In this document: positions 1 to 5,678 of the stretch, in pieces
Layout of the letters: each line of letters starts with the position of its first letter
How positions within the stretch are numbered: the first letter of the stretch is position 1
Origin: an uncultured Desulfovibrio sp.
Lineage (GTDB): Bacteria; Desulfobacterota; Desulfovibrionia; Desulfovibrionales; Desulfovibrionaceae
Assembly (NCBI GenBank): GCA_947177645.1
Contig: CAMWVJ010000036.1
Location: 1-8,528 of the forward strand
Length of the DNA stretch: 8,528 nt
Reading direction: 5' to 3'
Made by a program: the position numbers and the translations under genes
Notes under the pieces: model-generated
Told to the model about the DNA's origin: nothing
What the model saw: the letters and a program-made list of their open reading frames with translations, nothing else
Database searches by the model: none

Positions 1-2
1 TG

Positions 3-251
3 GAGCGCCTGGACGCTGCCATGGCGCAAGCCGTTTCCGCGCATGCCGCGGGGCGCGGGCAAATGGTGGCCCAGGCCGCAGCGGCCATCGCGGAAGAGTC
101 GGAGAGCTTTGGCTTCAGGGTGCTTGCGCGCATGGCGCGCTGTGTGGAGCGGGCCGGGCGCGCCGGCGACATGAACGCGCTCCGCGACCTGCTCCCCGAG
201 CTCGAGGTCTCGGTGGAGCGCAACCGCATCGCCCTGACCCAGCGGAGGTGA
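3..251 (+). CDS. C-terminal fragment of a probable Hpt-domain (phosphorelay) protein
   Basis: This reading frame is open from the left edge of the window and ends at TGA 249-251, so only the last 82 residues are visible and the true start lies outside. The internal ATG at 21 is probably not a start, because the frame continues upstream without a stop. The visible part is helical and Ala/Glu/Arg-rich. Its pattern (FGF at codons 108-116, then an LARMARCVERAGRAGD stretch and a LLPELE helix) resembles the second half of a histidine-phosphotransfer domain, as found at the C-terminus of hybrid sensor kinases. That match is by pattern only. In this alignment the phospho-accepting histidine falls on an alanine (codon 81-83), so the domain may be inactive. 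It could instead be another helical-bundle protein. No terminator is visible before the next gene. Confidence 0.45.
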   Translation, partial: ERLDAAMAQAVSAHAAGRGQMVAQAAAAIAEESESFGFRVLARMARCVERAGRAGDMNALRDLLPELEVSVERNRIALTQRR

Positions 252-377
252 GGCGGCTTTGCCGGTTGCGGCCTTCGGGCTTGCACAAAGCGCCGCGACA
301 TGCCAACATGGAAACGCAAGGCCCGGGCAATGGCGCGCCATAAGGTGGCTCCGGGGCGCGAATCGAAAGGAGGCGTC

Positions 378-800
378 ATGTACAGCAAGGTTCTTTTGCC
401 GGTCAGCGGCGAATCCCGCGGCGAACGCTCCCGGAAGGCCCTGGAGAAGGCCATGGCCGTCTGCTCGGGCGAGATCGTCCTGCTCCATGTGACCGAGCCC
501 ATCTCCCAGGTGGTGGGGGGCGACGCGCGCGTGGAGCTGCAGCGCGAGGAATCGGCCGAGGGCATGACCCTGCTCTGCCCCATCATCGAGATCCTCGAAA
601 ATGCGGGCGCGGCCTTCCACACCCGCGTGGAACCCGGCACCATCGCCGAGACCATCGTGCGCATTGCCGATGAGGAAAAGGTCGACCTCATCGTCATGTA
701 TACCGACGGCCGCGACGGCATCAGCGACATGCTGCTCGGCTCCATCACCGCGCGGGTGCTGCGCAATACGGGCGTTGACCTTTTGGCGGTGCGCAACTAG
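378..800 (+). CDS. Universal stress protein (UspA family), ATP-site residues degenerate
   Basis: The gene encodes a 140-residue single-domain universal stress protein, the usual length for the family. These are cytoplasmic dimeric Rossmann-like proteins linked to stress survival. ATG 378 was chosen because AAAGGAGG (366-373) lies just upstream and the family fold begins there (first strand KVLLPVSGES, residues 4-13). An upstream in-frame ATG at 300 would add a non-family extension. The C-terminal signature is present as G111, nine residues, G121-S122, followed by the usual last helix and strand. Two positions used by ATP-binding members are altered. The aspartate at the end of strand 1 is S10, and the first glycine of the G-2x-G-9x-G(S/T) motif is Y108. 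It may therefore be a non-nucleotide-binding member. No clear terminator follows, so read-through toward the next gene is possible. Confidence 0.85.
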   Translation: MYSKVLLPVSGESRGERSRKALEKAMAVCSGEIVLLHVTEPISQVVGGDARVELQREESAEGMTLLCPIIEILENAGAAFHTRVEPGTIAETIVRIADEEKVDLIVMYTDGRDGISDMLLGSITARVLRNTGVDLLAVRN

Positions 801-1129
801 GGCTTTTGCCTGAAGGCCGGGCTTATTGCGACGCCGGCGCACGCGCGGGGCGCGCGGAGGGCGCTTTTCGCCGTGCGCGGGCGGCCGCGAGGCCGCGTGG
901 TGCCCTTGGCGGATGGGTTCCCGCGTTCGGGTGCGCGGAGAGTATCTTTTCGTCAGGAAGACCGGCGCCGGGTCAGCCAGTCGGTATACGGCCGTGCCGG
1001 CACAGAAGCTGGCCCCGCCTGCGCGTCTGCGTTGTACCTTGGCGCCCGGTGCCATCGTGGCGAGCCGTTGCGCCCGAAGTGGCCTCAGTCTCCGTGCGCT
1101 GCCTCTAACCGCTTTTTCCCACGGTAGTC
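801..1129 (+). other. 329-base intergenic stretch, no recognisable gene
   Basis: No frame here gives a protein with a recognisable family pattern. The plus-strand open frames are Arg/Ala/Pro-rich, lack good ribosome binding sites, and either run into the next gene or stop short. No tRNA-like T-arm is seen. Visible structure is limited to a 6-bp stem with a GCGA tetraloop (881-896, no T-tract) and a perfect 10-bp palindrome GTGCCGGCAC (994-1003). No promoter with both a good -35 and a good -10 box could be picked for the downstream gene. TATACG at 985-990 lacks a suitable -35 partner. Confidence 0.5.
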
Positions 1130-2554
1130 ATGCTCGTTTTCCATATCCTTCTGGGCCTCGTCATCCACAGCCTTTCCTGGGTGGCGGCCATCCATGCGCT
1201 CCTGACCAAGCACGATCCCCGCTCGGCCCTCGGCTGGACGGCGTGCGTCTTCCTTGTGCCGCTCGTGGGGCCCATGCTCTATGCGCTTTTCGGCATCAGC
1301 CGCGCCCAGAGCCATGCGGAAAAGATCCTGCGCCGCGAGGCTGCCCATGACCCGGGCCGGGCGCTGCGCGCCTGCTCTCCCGTGCCCCCGGGCACGGAAT
1401 CCCAGCCGGAGAGAGAAGAGGCTATCATTCTCGCGGGCACGGGGCGCCGCCTCACCGGCGTGCCGCTGTGCGGCGGCAATGCGGTGACGCCCCTGCACAA
1501 CGGCGATGAGGCGTATCCCGCCATGCTCGAGGCCATCGACGCCGCCAAGTCCCATGTCTTCCTCGCCACCTATATCTTCAATGCCGGCAAGGCCGGCCAC
1601 GCCTTTGTGGACGCCCTGACCCGCGCCGCCGACCGCGGCGTGGACGTGCGCGTGCTCGTGGACGGCGTGGGCGCGCTCTATTCCTGGCACAAGCCTTGGG
1701 AGGTGCTCAAGCGCCGCGGCGTGCGCACGGCGCGCTTTTTGCCGCCCTCGCTCATCCCGCCGCGTTTCTCCATCAACCTGCGCAACCACCGTAAGGTGCT
1801 CGTCTGTGACACCGTGGGCTTCACCGGGGGCATGAATATTTCGGACGGCAACCTGGCCACGGCGGGCAAGCACCGCATCCAGGACATGCACTTCCGCTGC
1901 GTGGGGCCGGTGGTGAGCAGCCTGCGCCACGCCTTCGTGCTCCACTGGGGCTTCTGCACGGGCGACTATGCGCCGCCCCCGCCCATGCCCATCGAGACCC
2001 CGGGCGACCACCACTGCCGCGTGGTGGTGGACGGCCCCGGCAACGATGCGGACGTGATCAACGACCTCATCTGCAGCGCCATCAACATGGCCCGCAAGCG
2101 CGTGCGCATCATGACCCCGTATTTCCTGCCCTCGCACGACCTCATGGGCTCCCTGCGCTCGGCCGGCCAGCGCGGGGTGGACGTGCGTGTGGTGCTCCCC
2201 GCCAAGAACAACCTGCCCTACATGAACTGGGCCACCTGCCGGCTGTTGCCCGGCCTGCTCACGGCCGGGGTGCGCGTCCTCCTTCAGCCGCCGCCCTTTG
2301 CGCACACCAAGCTGCTGGTGGTGGACGAGTATTATACCCAGGTGGGCTCGGCCAACCTTGACGCGCGCTCGCTCAGGCTCAATTTCGAGCTCAACATGGA
2401 GATTTTCGACCCGTCTTTCGCCGGCGGCATCGCGGACTTCATTGACGCCGCCGTGGAGAAGGGCACCGAGATCACCCTCGCCGAGCTCAACGCCGAGCCC
2501 CTGCCCGTGAAATTGCGCAACGCGGCCTGCTGGCTCTTTTCGCCCTATCTCTGA
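1130..2554 (+). CDS. cls: Cardiolipin synthase (phospholipase D superfamily)
   Basis: This 474-residue membrane enzyme should condense two phosphatidylglycerol molecules into cardiolipin plus glycerol; length is typical of bacterial ClsA-type proteins. The N-terminus has two hydrophobic segments (about residues 1-25 and 33-57), matching the membrane anchor of the family. Two HKD catalytic motifs follow. The first has H220, K222 and D227 with downstream GGMN (233-236). The second has H392, K394 and D399 with downstream GSAN (406-409). Both catalytic sets are intact. ATG 1130 is the only plausible start, since an in-frame TAA lies at 1106-1108 with no start codon between. The ribosome binding site is poor (nothing better than GGTAG), which suggests modest translation. 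The gene appears to be monocistronic, with 329 bases upstream and a probable terminator downstream. The symbol is generic because the paralog (clsA, B or C) cannot be fixed from sequence alone. Confidence 0.93.
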   Translation: MLVFHILLGLVIHSLSWVAAIHALLTKHDPRSALGWTACVFLVPLVGPMLYALFGISRAQSHAEKILRREAAHDPGRALRACSPVPPGTESQPEREEAIILAGTGRRLTGVPLCGGNAVTPLHNGDEAYPAMLEAIDAAKSHVFLATYIFNAGKAGHAFVDALTRAADRGVDVRVLVDGVGALYSWHKPWEVLKRRGVRTARFLPPSLIPPRFSINLRNHRKVLVCDTVGFTGGMNISDGNLATAGKHRIQDMHFRCVGPVVSSLRHAFVLHWGFCTGDYAPPPPMPIETPGDHHCRVVVDGPGNDADVINDLICSAINMARKRVRIMTPYFLPSHDLMGSLRSAGQRGVDVRVVLPAKNNLPYMNWATCRLLPGLLTAGVRVLLQPPPFAHTKLLVVDEYYTQVGSANLDARSLRLNFELNMEIFDPSFAGGIADFIDAAVEKGTEITLAELNAEPLPVKLRNAACWLFSPYL

Positions 2555-2555
2555 G

Positions 2556-2587
2556 GGTGCCCCCGCCGGGCGCCGCAAGATTTTTTT
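2556..2587 (+). terminator. Probable intrinsic terminator after cardiolipin synthase
   Basis: A 7-bp stem (2556-2562 with 2568-2574, one G-U pair) has a 5-base loop and starts two bases after the stop codon. A run of seven T follows at 2581-2587. The T-run begins six bases after the stem, which is further than ideal, so efficiency is uncertain. Confidence 0.55.
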
Positions 2588-2631
2588 GCCGGCGTTGTCC
2601 TGTCGCAATATGCCGGATTTATTTGCGGAAA

Positions 2632-2649
2632 TTTTTGCGCCCGCAAAAA
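2632..2649. repeat. Perfect dyad TTTTTGCG-CC-CGCAAAAA
   Basis: The two 8-base arms are perfect inverted copies around a 2-base centre. So short a loop suits a protein-binding DNA dyad better than an RNA hairpin, and there is no plus-strand T-tract after it. It stands out against the GC-rich surroundings. I do not recognise the regulator. Confidence 0.5.
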
Positions 2650-2663
2650 ATCCAGTCCCTGCG

Positions 2664-2685
2664 AATGGAATGGGCGCTTTCCATT
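2664..2685. repeat. Inverted repeat AATGGAA-N8-TTCCATT
   Basis: Two perfect 7-base arms (2664-2670 and 2679-2685) are separated by 8 bases. The 15-base spacing between corresponding ends of the arms suits a dimeric regulator. The arm sequence differs from that of the dyad at 2632, so the two would not bind the same protein. The regulator is unknown. Confidence 0.4.
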
Positions 2686-2696
2686 TCTGCCGTATT

Positions 2697-2716
2697 CGGG
2701 TATGGATAGAAACCCG
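2697..2716. repeat. Short inverted repeat CGGGT-N10-ACCCG
   Basis: The two 5-base arms (2697-2701 and 2712-2716) could arise by chance. The repeat is listed because its centre lies about 32 bases from that of the previous repeat, nearly the same step as the 34 bases between the first two. Confidence 0.2.
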
Positions 2717-2830
2717 TCACGAATCCCGCCCCGAAGCTCCGGGTCGCCGCATGCCGGCCCCGGGCTGGCCCTGCGGGCATTCCGGCGGCCTGTTTTCCCG
2801 GTCCGGCGGTTCCCGCCGGTTGGCGCCGGG

Positions 2831-2846
2831 CGGCACGATTCCGGCA
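2831..2846 (+). promoter_or_regulatory. Candidate sigma-54 (-24/-12) promoter for the redox operon
   Basis: The sequence CGGCACGATTCCGGCA keeps the invariant GG (2832-2833) and GC (2844-2845), separated by exactly 10 bases. The -24 element GGCACG is exact, and the final A also fits the TGGCACG-N4-TTGCW consensus. The two bases before the -12 GC are CG instead of TT, which weakens it. Transcription would start near 2857, giving a leader of about 40 bases that contains the ribosome binding site. The dyads at 2632-2685 would then lie roughly 170-225 bases upstream, a normal distance for an enhancer-binding activator. Confidence 0.4.
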
Positions 2847-2898
2847 AAACCCCGCCATGCGGCTGCGCGGCGGCATCCTGAAGCATGGGAGAAAACGC

Positions 2899-3840
2899 AT
2901 GATGACACTCTTCTACCTCTTGGGCTACCTGGCCGTGCTGGGCTTCATCTGCCTTGCCGCGCTGAAAATCAGGACCTACCTCAAGGCGAGCCCGCTGCAC
3001 ATCCGCTGGGAGCTTTATCCCGTCCCGCACGAGGGTCCCAAGAAGGAGGCCTACGGCGGCAGCTATATGGAAGAAAAGAACTGGTGGACCCACAAACGCC
3101 ATGTGGACCACTGGGAAGACATCAAGGCCATCCTCGTGGAAGTGCTCTGCCTGCACGCCACCTATGAGCACAATCCCAAGCTCTGGATCCGCACCTATCC
3201 CTTCCATGTGGGCATGTACATGCTCATGGGCGGCACCATCATCCTTGTCTGTGCGGTGGTGCTCCAGCTCTTCGGTGTGGACCCCGCGGGCGGCCTCATG
3301 ACCTTCGTCGCCAACGTCATCAACGCGGTGGTCCTGCTCGGCGCCTTCTGCATCGCGGGCGGCGGCATCGCGCTCATCATCCGCCGCCGCGAGGACGAGG
3401 GCCTGAAGAAGTACACCACGGCGGAGCAGTACATCAACCTGGGCTCCTTCGTCGTCTTCGGCGTGCTCACCCTCGCCGCCTGGGCCTTCAACCCCTCCTA
3501 CTACCAGCTGGCGCGCGATTTCGTCTACAATCTCTTCACCTTCAACTTCCAGCCGCTTGGCAGCTCCTGGTTCGTGCTTAACATGCTTGTGGGCTTCTTC
3601 CTGATGATCGCCATCCCCGTGACCAACATGGGGCATCTGATCATGAAGTACTTCATGTACCATGACATCCGCTGGGGCGATGAAGCCACGATCTACAGCG
3701 ACAAGAACAAGAAGCTCATCGACGAGATGCTCCAGTACCAGGTCACCTGGTCCGCCCCGCACATCGCCGGGGACGGCACCCCCAGGAACTGGGTGGACGT
3801 GGCCACCACCAACCCCGCAGCCCCCAAGAACGACGAGTAG
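2899..3840 (+). CDS. DsrM/NarI-like cytochrome b membrane subunit of an Hdr-type redox complex
   Basis: This 313-residue integral membrane protein is likely a b-heme, quinone-interacting partner of the next gene's product. Five hydrophobic helices are visible at about residues 4-23, 102-125, 136-160, 179-198 and 223-249. Positive residues after helices 1, 3 and 5 place those loops in the cytoplasm, the NarI topology. Candidate heme ligands are H103 at the start of helix 2 and H246/H255 at the end of helix 5; this is inferred. An unusually long cytoplasmic loop (24-101) carries a WELYPVPHE stretch and many His and Trp residues. ATG 2899 was preferred over the in-frame ATG 2857 because GGGAG (2887-2891) precedes it and helix 1 begins there. 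Only 11 bases separate it from the iron-sulfur partner. The order cytochrome b then HdrD-like matches dsrMK and hmcEF, whereas tmc has the reverse order. Lys and Asn codons are almost all AAG and AAC, consistent with high expression. Confidence 0.8.
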   Translation: MMTLFYLLGYLAVLGFICLAALKIRTYLKASPLHIRWELYPVPHEGPKKEAYGGSYMEEKNWWTHKRHVDHWEDIKAILVEVLCLHATYEHNPKLWIRTYPFHVGMYMLMGGTIILVCAVVLQLFGVDPAGGLMTFVANVINAVVLLGAFCIAGGGIALIIRRREDEGLKKYTTAEQYINLGSFVVFGVLTLAAWAFNPSYYQLARDFVYNLFTFNFQPLGSSWFVLNMLVGFFLMIAIPVTNMGHLIMKYFMYHDIRWGDEATIYSDKNKKLIDEMLQYQVTWSAPHIAGDGTPRNWVDVATTNPAAPKNDE

Positions 3841-3851
3841 GGAGTCCTCAC

Positions 3852-5444
3852 ATGAAAGACAAGCTGACCCTGAAAGATGTTTCCACCGTTGAAGGGCAGA
3901 TGGTCAGTATTGACCTCAAGGATCTGCCCGAGCTCGCGCTCGACGTGAAGCCCATGCCCTGGAAGCCCTTCACCGAGGAGCAGAAGGAAAACACCGCCTG
4001 TATCCTCGACGACGTGTGCGTGCTCAACATCCCCAAGCCCAAGAACCCGCAGGAAGAGGAAGAGCTCGTCAACAAGTTCCTTGAGGGCATGCGCAAGCTC
4101 TTCTCCAAGGAGAACAACTGGACGTGCCTGCCCATGCTCGAGAGCAGCATGGAAAACTGCGTGCAGTGCAATTCCTGCTCCGAGGCCTGCCACCTGTGGG
4201 AGATGTCGGGCAAGAACGAGATGTACCGGCCCAACTACCGCTCGGAGATCTTCCGCCGCATCTACCATCAGTACATCAAGAAGGAGCCTTTCGCCAAATG
4301 GCGTTACGGCGACATCGGCCTCAACTGGAAGACCGTGGCGCGCCTGGGCGAGCTCGCCTACCGCTGCAATGTCTGCCGCCGCTGCGCGCAGACGTGCCCC
4401 ATCGGCGTGGATAACGGCCTCATCGCCCGCGAGATCCGCAAGCTCTTCAGCCAGGAACTGGGCATCCACCCGCGCGAGCTGCACGAAAAGGGCACCATGA
4501 ACCAGCTCAAGGTGGGCTCCTCCACGGGCATGACCCCCGAGGTCGTGCGCGAGAACGTGGAGTTCATCGACGAGGATTATTCCGAGATCACGGGCGTCGG
4601 CATCACCACCCCCTTCGACGTGAAGGGCGCGGACATCATGCTGCTGCACAATGCCGGCGAGATCATGGCCTGGCCCGAAAACATCGCCGCCTTCTCGCTC
4701 ATCTTCCAGGAGGCCGGCCTTTCCTGGACGCTCTCCAGCAAGGCTGTGGCCTATGACGGCGTGAACTACGGCGTCTTCTATGACGACGCGCAGCTCGCCC
4801 GCATCGCGCTCGACCACATGCTCGCCGCCAAGGAACTGGGCGTCAAGAAGGTGGTGGTGGGCGAATGCGGCCACGCCAACAAGGCCATGACCGTGCTGGC
4901 CGACCGCGTCATCCCCTTTGAGTATCAGGTGCCGCGCGAAAGCTGCTACGTCACCCTGCGCGACATCATCCTCTCCGGGCGCCTCAAGCTCGATCCGTCG
5001 CGCAACGACTTCCCCGTGACCCTGCACGACCCCTGCAACGTGGTGCGCCTCATGGGCATCGTCAAGCCGCAGCGCGACATCCTGCACAAGATCGCGCCCA
5101 AGTTCCGCGAAATGCCCTGCCACGGCGTGCACAACTACTGCTGCGGCGGCGGCTCCGGCTTCGCCATCATGACCCGCCACAATATCGCCGAATGGCGCGG
5201 CAACATCTCCGGCCGCAAAAAGCTGTGGCAGATCGGCGAGGCCTTCAAGGAATGCCTCGGCCCCGAGACCAAGAAGTATATCTGCGCCCCGTGCTCCAAC
5301 TGCAAGGGCCAGATCCGCGAGCTTCTGGAGCACAATGACCTGTACTCCAAGAACAGCTTTGCCTACGGCGGCCTCGTGGAGCTCATCGTCAACGCCATGA
5401 GCAACGTGCAGCCCGGCTTCATCAAGTGGGAAGGCGACGAATAG
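3852..5444 (+). CDS. DsrK/HdrD-like iron-sulfur protein with CCG domain
   Basis: This 530-residue soluble protein has no membrane segment or signal peptide, so it should sit on the cytoplasmic face bound to the preceding cytochrome b subunit. After an N-terminal extension of about 100 residues come two 4Fe-4S motifs: C103-x2-C106-x2-C109-x3-C113, and C172-x2-C175-x2-C178-x3-C182-P. The C-terminal half holds two CCG-type domains. The first (about 235-345) is degenerate and keeps only C339 in GECGH. The second is complete, with C395, C430-C431-G and C478-x2-C481, plus extra C423 and C484. In HdrB/HdrD this motif ligates the special cluster that reduces disulfides. A single complete CCG motif is the DsrK arrangement, whereas HdrD has two. 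The likely role is electron exchange between menaquinol and a cytoplasmic thiol/disulfide or related partner; the substrate is unknown. It could be a paralog of DsrK, HmcF or TmcB. GGGAG (3840-3844) precedes ATG 3852. Confidence 0.85.
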   Translation: MKDKLTLKDVSTVEGQMVSIDLKDLPELALDVKPMPWKPFTEEQKENTACILDDVCVLNIPKPKNPQEEEELVNKFLEGMRKLFSKENNWTCLPMLESSMENCVQCNSCSEACHLWEMSGKNEMYRPNYRSEIFRRIYHQYIKKEPFAKWRYGDIGLNWKTVARLGELAYRCNVCRRCAQTCPIGVDNGLIAREIRKLFSQELGIHPRELHEKGTMNQLKVGSSTGMTPEVVRENVEFIDEDYSEITGVGITTPFDVKGADIMLLHNAGEIMAWPENIAAFSLIFQEAGLSWTLSSKAVAYDGVNYGVFYDDAQLARIALDHMLAAKELGVKKVVVGECGHANKAMTVLADRVIPFEYQVPRESCYVTLRDIILSGRLKLDPSRNDFPVTLHDPCNVVRLMGIVKPQRDILHKIAPKFREMPCHGVHNYCCGGGSGFAIMTRHNIAEWRGNISGRKKLWQIGEAFKECLGPETKKYICAPCSNCKGQIRELLEHNDLYSKNSFAYGGLVELIVNAMSNVQPGFIKWEGDE

Positions 5445-5472
5445 CCGCTTGCCGCAACGACTGAAAGCATCA

Positions 5473-5495
5473 GGGGGGCTTCGGCCCCCCTTTTT
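5473..5495 (+). terminator. Strong intrinsic terminator after the redox operon
   Basis: A perfect 7-bp G/C stem (5473-5479 with 5484-5490) closes a TTCG loop, the very stable cUUCGg tetraloop. Five T follow immediately (5491-5495). It starts 28 bases after the stop of the DsrK-like gene, so the operon contains only two genes. Confidence 0.93.
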
Positions 5496-5603
5496 CTTGG
5501 CTTTCGGCGCGGAAGAGGGACGGAACGGCCTGCGCATCCCGGCCGCGGGTGGCCCAGGCGCAGCACACGGGGCAGGCGGGCGCCCCGGCCAGCCCCGCAT
5601 GGC

Positions 5604-5632
5604 TTGAGCAGCGGCCCCGAAAAGGCTATGCT
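5604..5632 (+). promoter_or_regulatory. Sigma-70-type promoter for asnS-argJ
   Basis: The boxes TTGAGC (5604-5609) and TATGCT (5627-5632) are separated by the optimal 17 bases and each match consensus at 4 of 6 positions. Transcription would start near 5639-5640, giving a leader of about 40 bases to the start at 5679. The position between the preceding terminator and a strong ribosome binding site supports the call. Confidence 0.6.
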
Positions 5633-5678
5633 GCTTTTTTTCGTGAGCGGAAAGGCGCATGCGCGCCGGAGGTGCCCC

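Larger units (their letters stand above)
2555..2898 (+). other. Regulatory intergenic region upstream of the redox operon
   Basis: This 344-base stretch contains no supportable gene. After the cls terminator comes a locally AT-richer segment (about 2580-2720) with three inverted repeats, listed separately. It also has a weak sigma-70-like pair, TTTCCA 2678-2683 and TATGGA 2701-2706, with 17-base spacing but only 4/6 and 3/6 matches. The rest is GC-rich, with a 7-bp GC stem and 3-base loop (2803-2819) and a candidate sigma-54 promoter (2831-2846). The ribosome binding site GGGAG (2887-2891) sits seven bases before the chosen start at 2899. Confidence 0.6.

Noticed and set aside
281..309. TTGCAC-N17-CAACAT as a promoter for the Usp gene
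   Set aside because: The -10 box matches consensus at only 3 of 6 positions, so it cannot be separated from chance.
881..896. GC-rich hairpin with GCGA loop as a terminator after the Usp gene
   Set aside because: The stem is only 6 bp, there is no T-tract, and it lies about 80 bases past the stop codon.
998..1013. Possible sigma-54 site (CGGCACA...GGC) before cls
   Set aside because: The GG and GC elements are 11 bases apart, not the required 10.
826..1350. A 174-codon plus-strand open frame in the gap before cls
   Set aside because: It runs into cls in another frame, lacks a ribosome binding site, and is Arg/Pro/Ala-rich with no domain pattern.
1085..2608. A 507-codon minus-strand open frame
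   Set aside because: It is the antisense shadow of cardiolipin synthase, has low-complexity composition, and matches no family I recognise.
2586..3167. A 193-codon plus-strand open frame in the regulatory region
   Set aside because: It overlaps the cytochrome b gene in another frame, has no ribosome binding site, and has Pro/Gly/Arg-rich composition.
2545..3762. A 405-codon minus-strand open frame
   Set aside because: It is antisense to the cytochrome b gene and its regulatory region, with His/Glu/Val-rich shadow composition.
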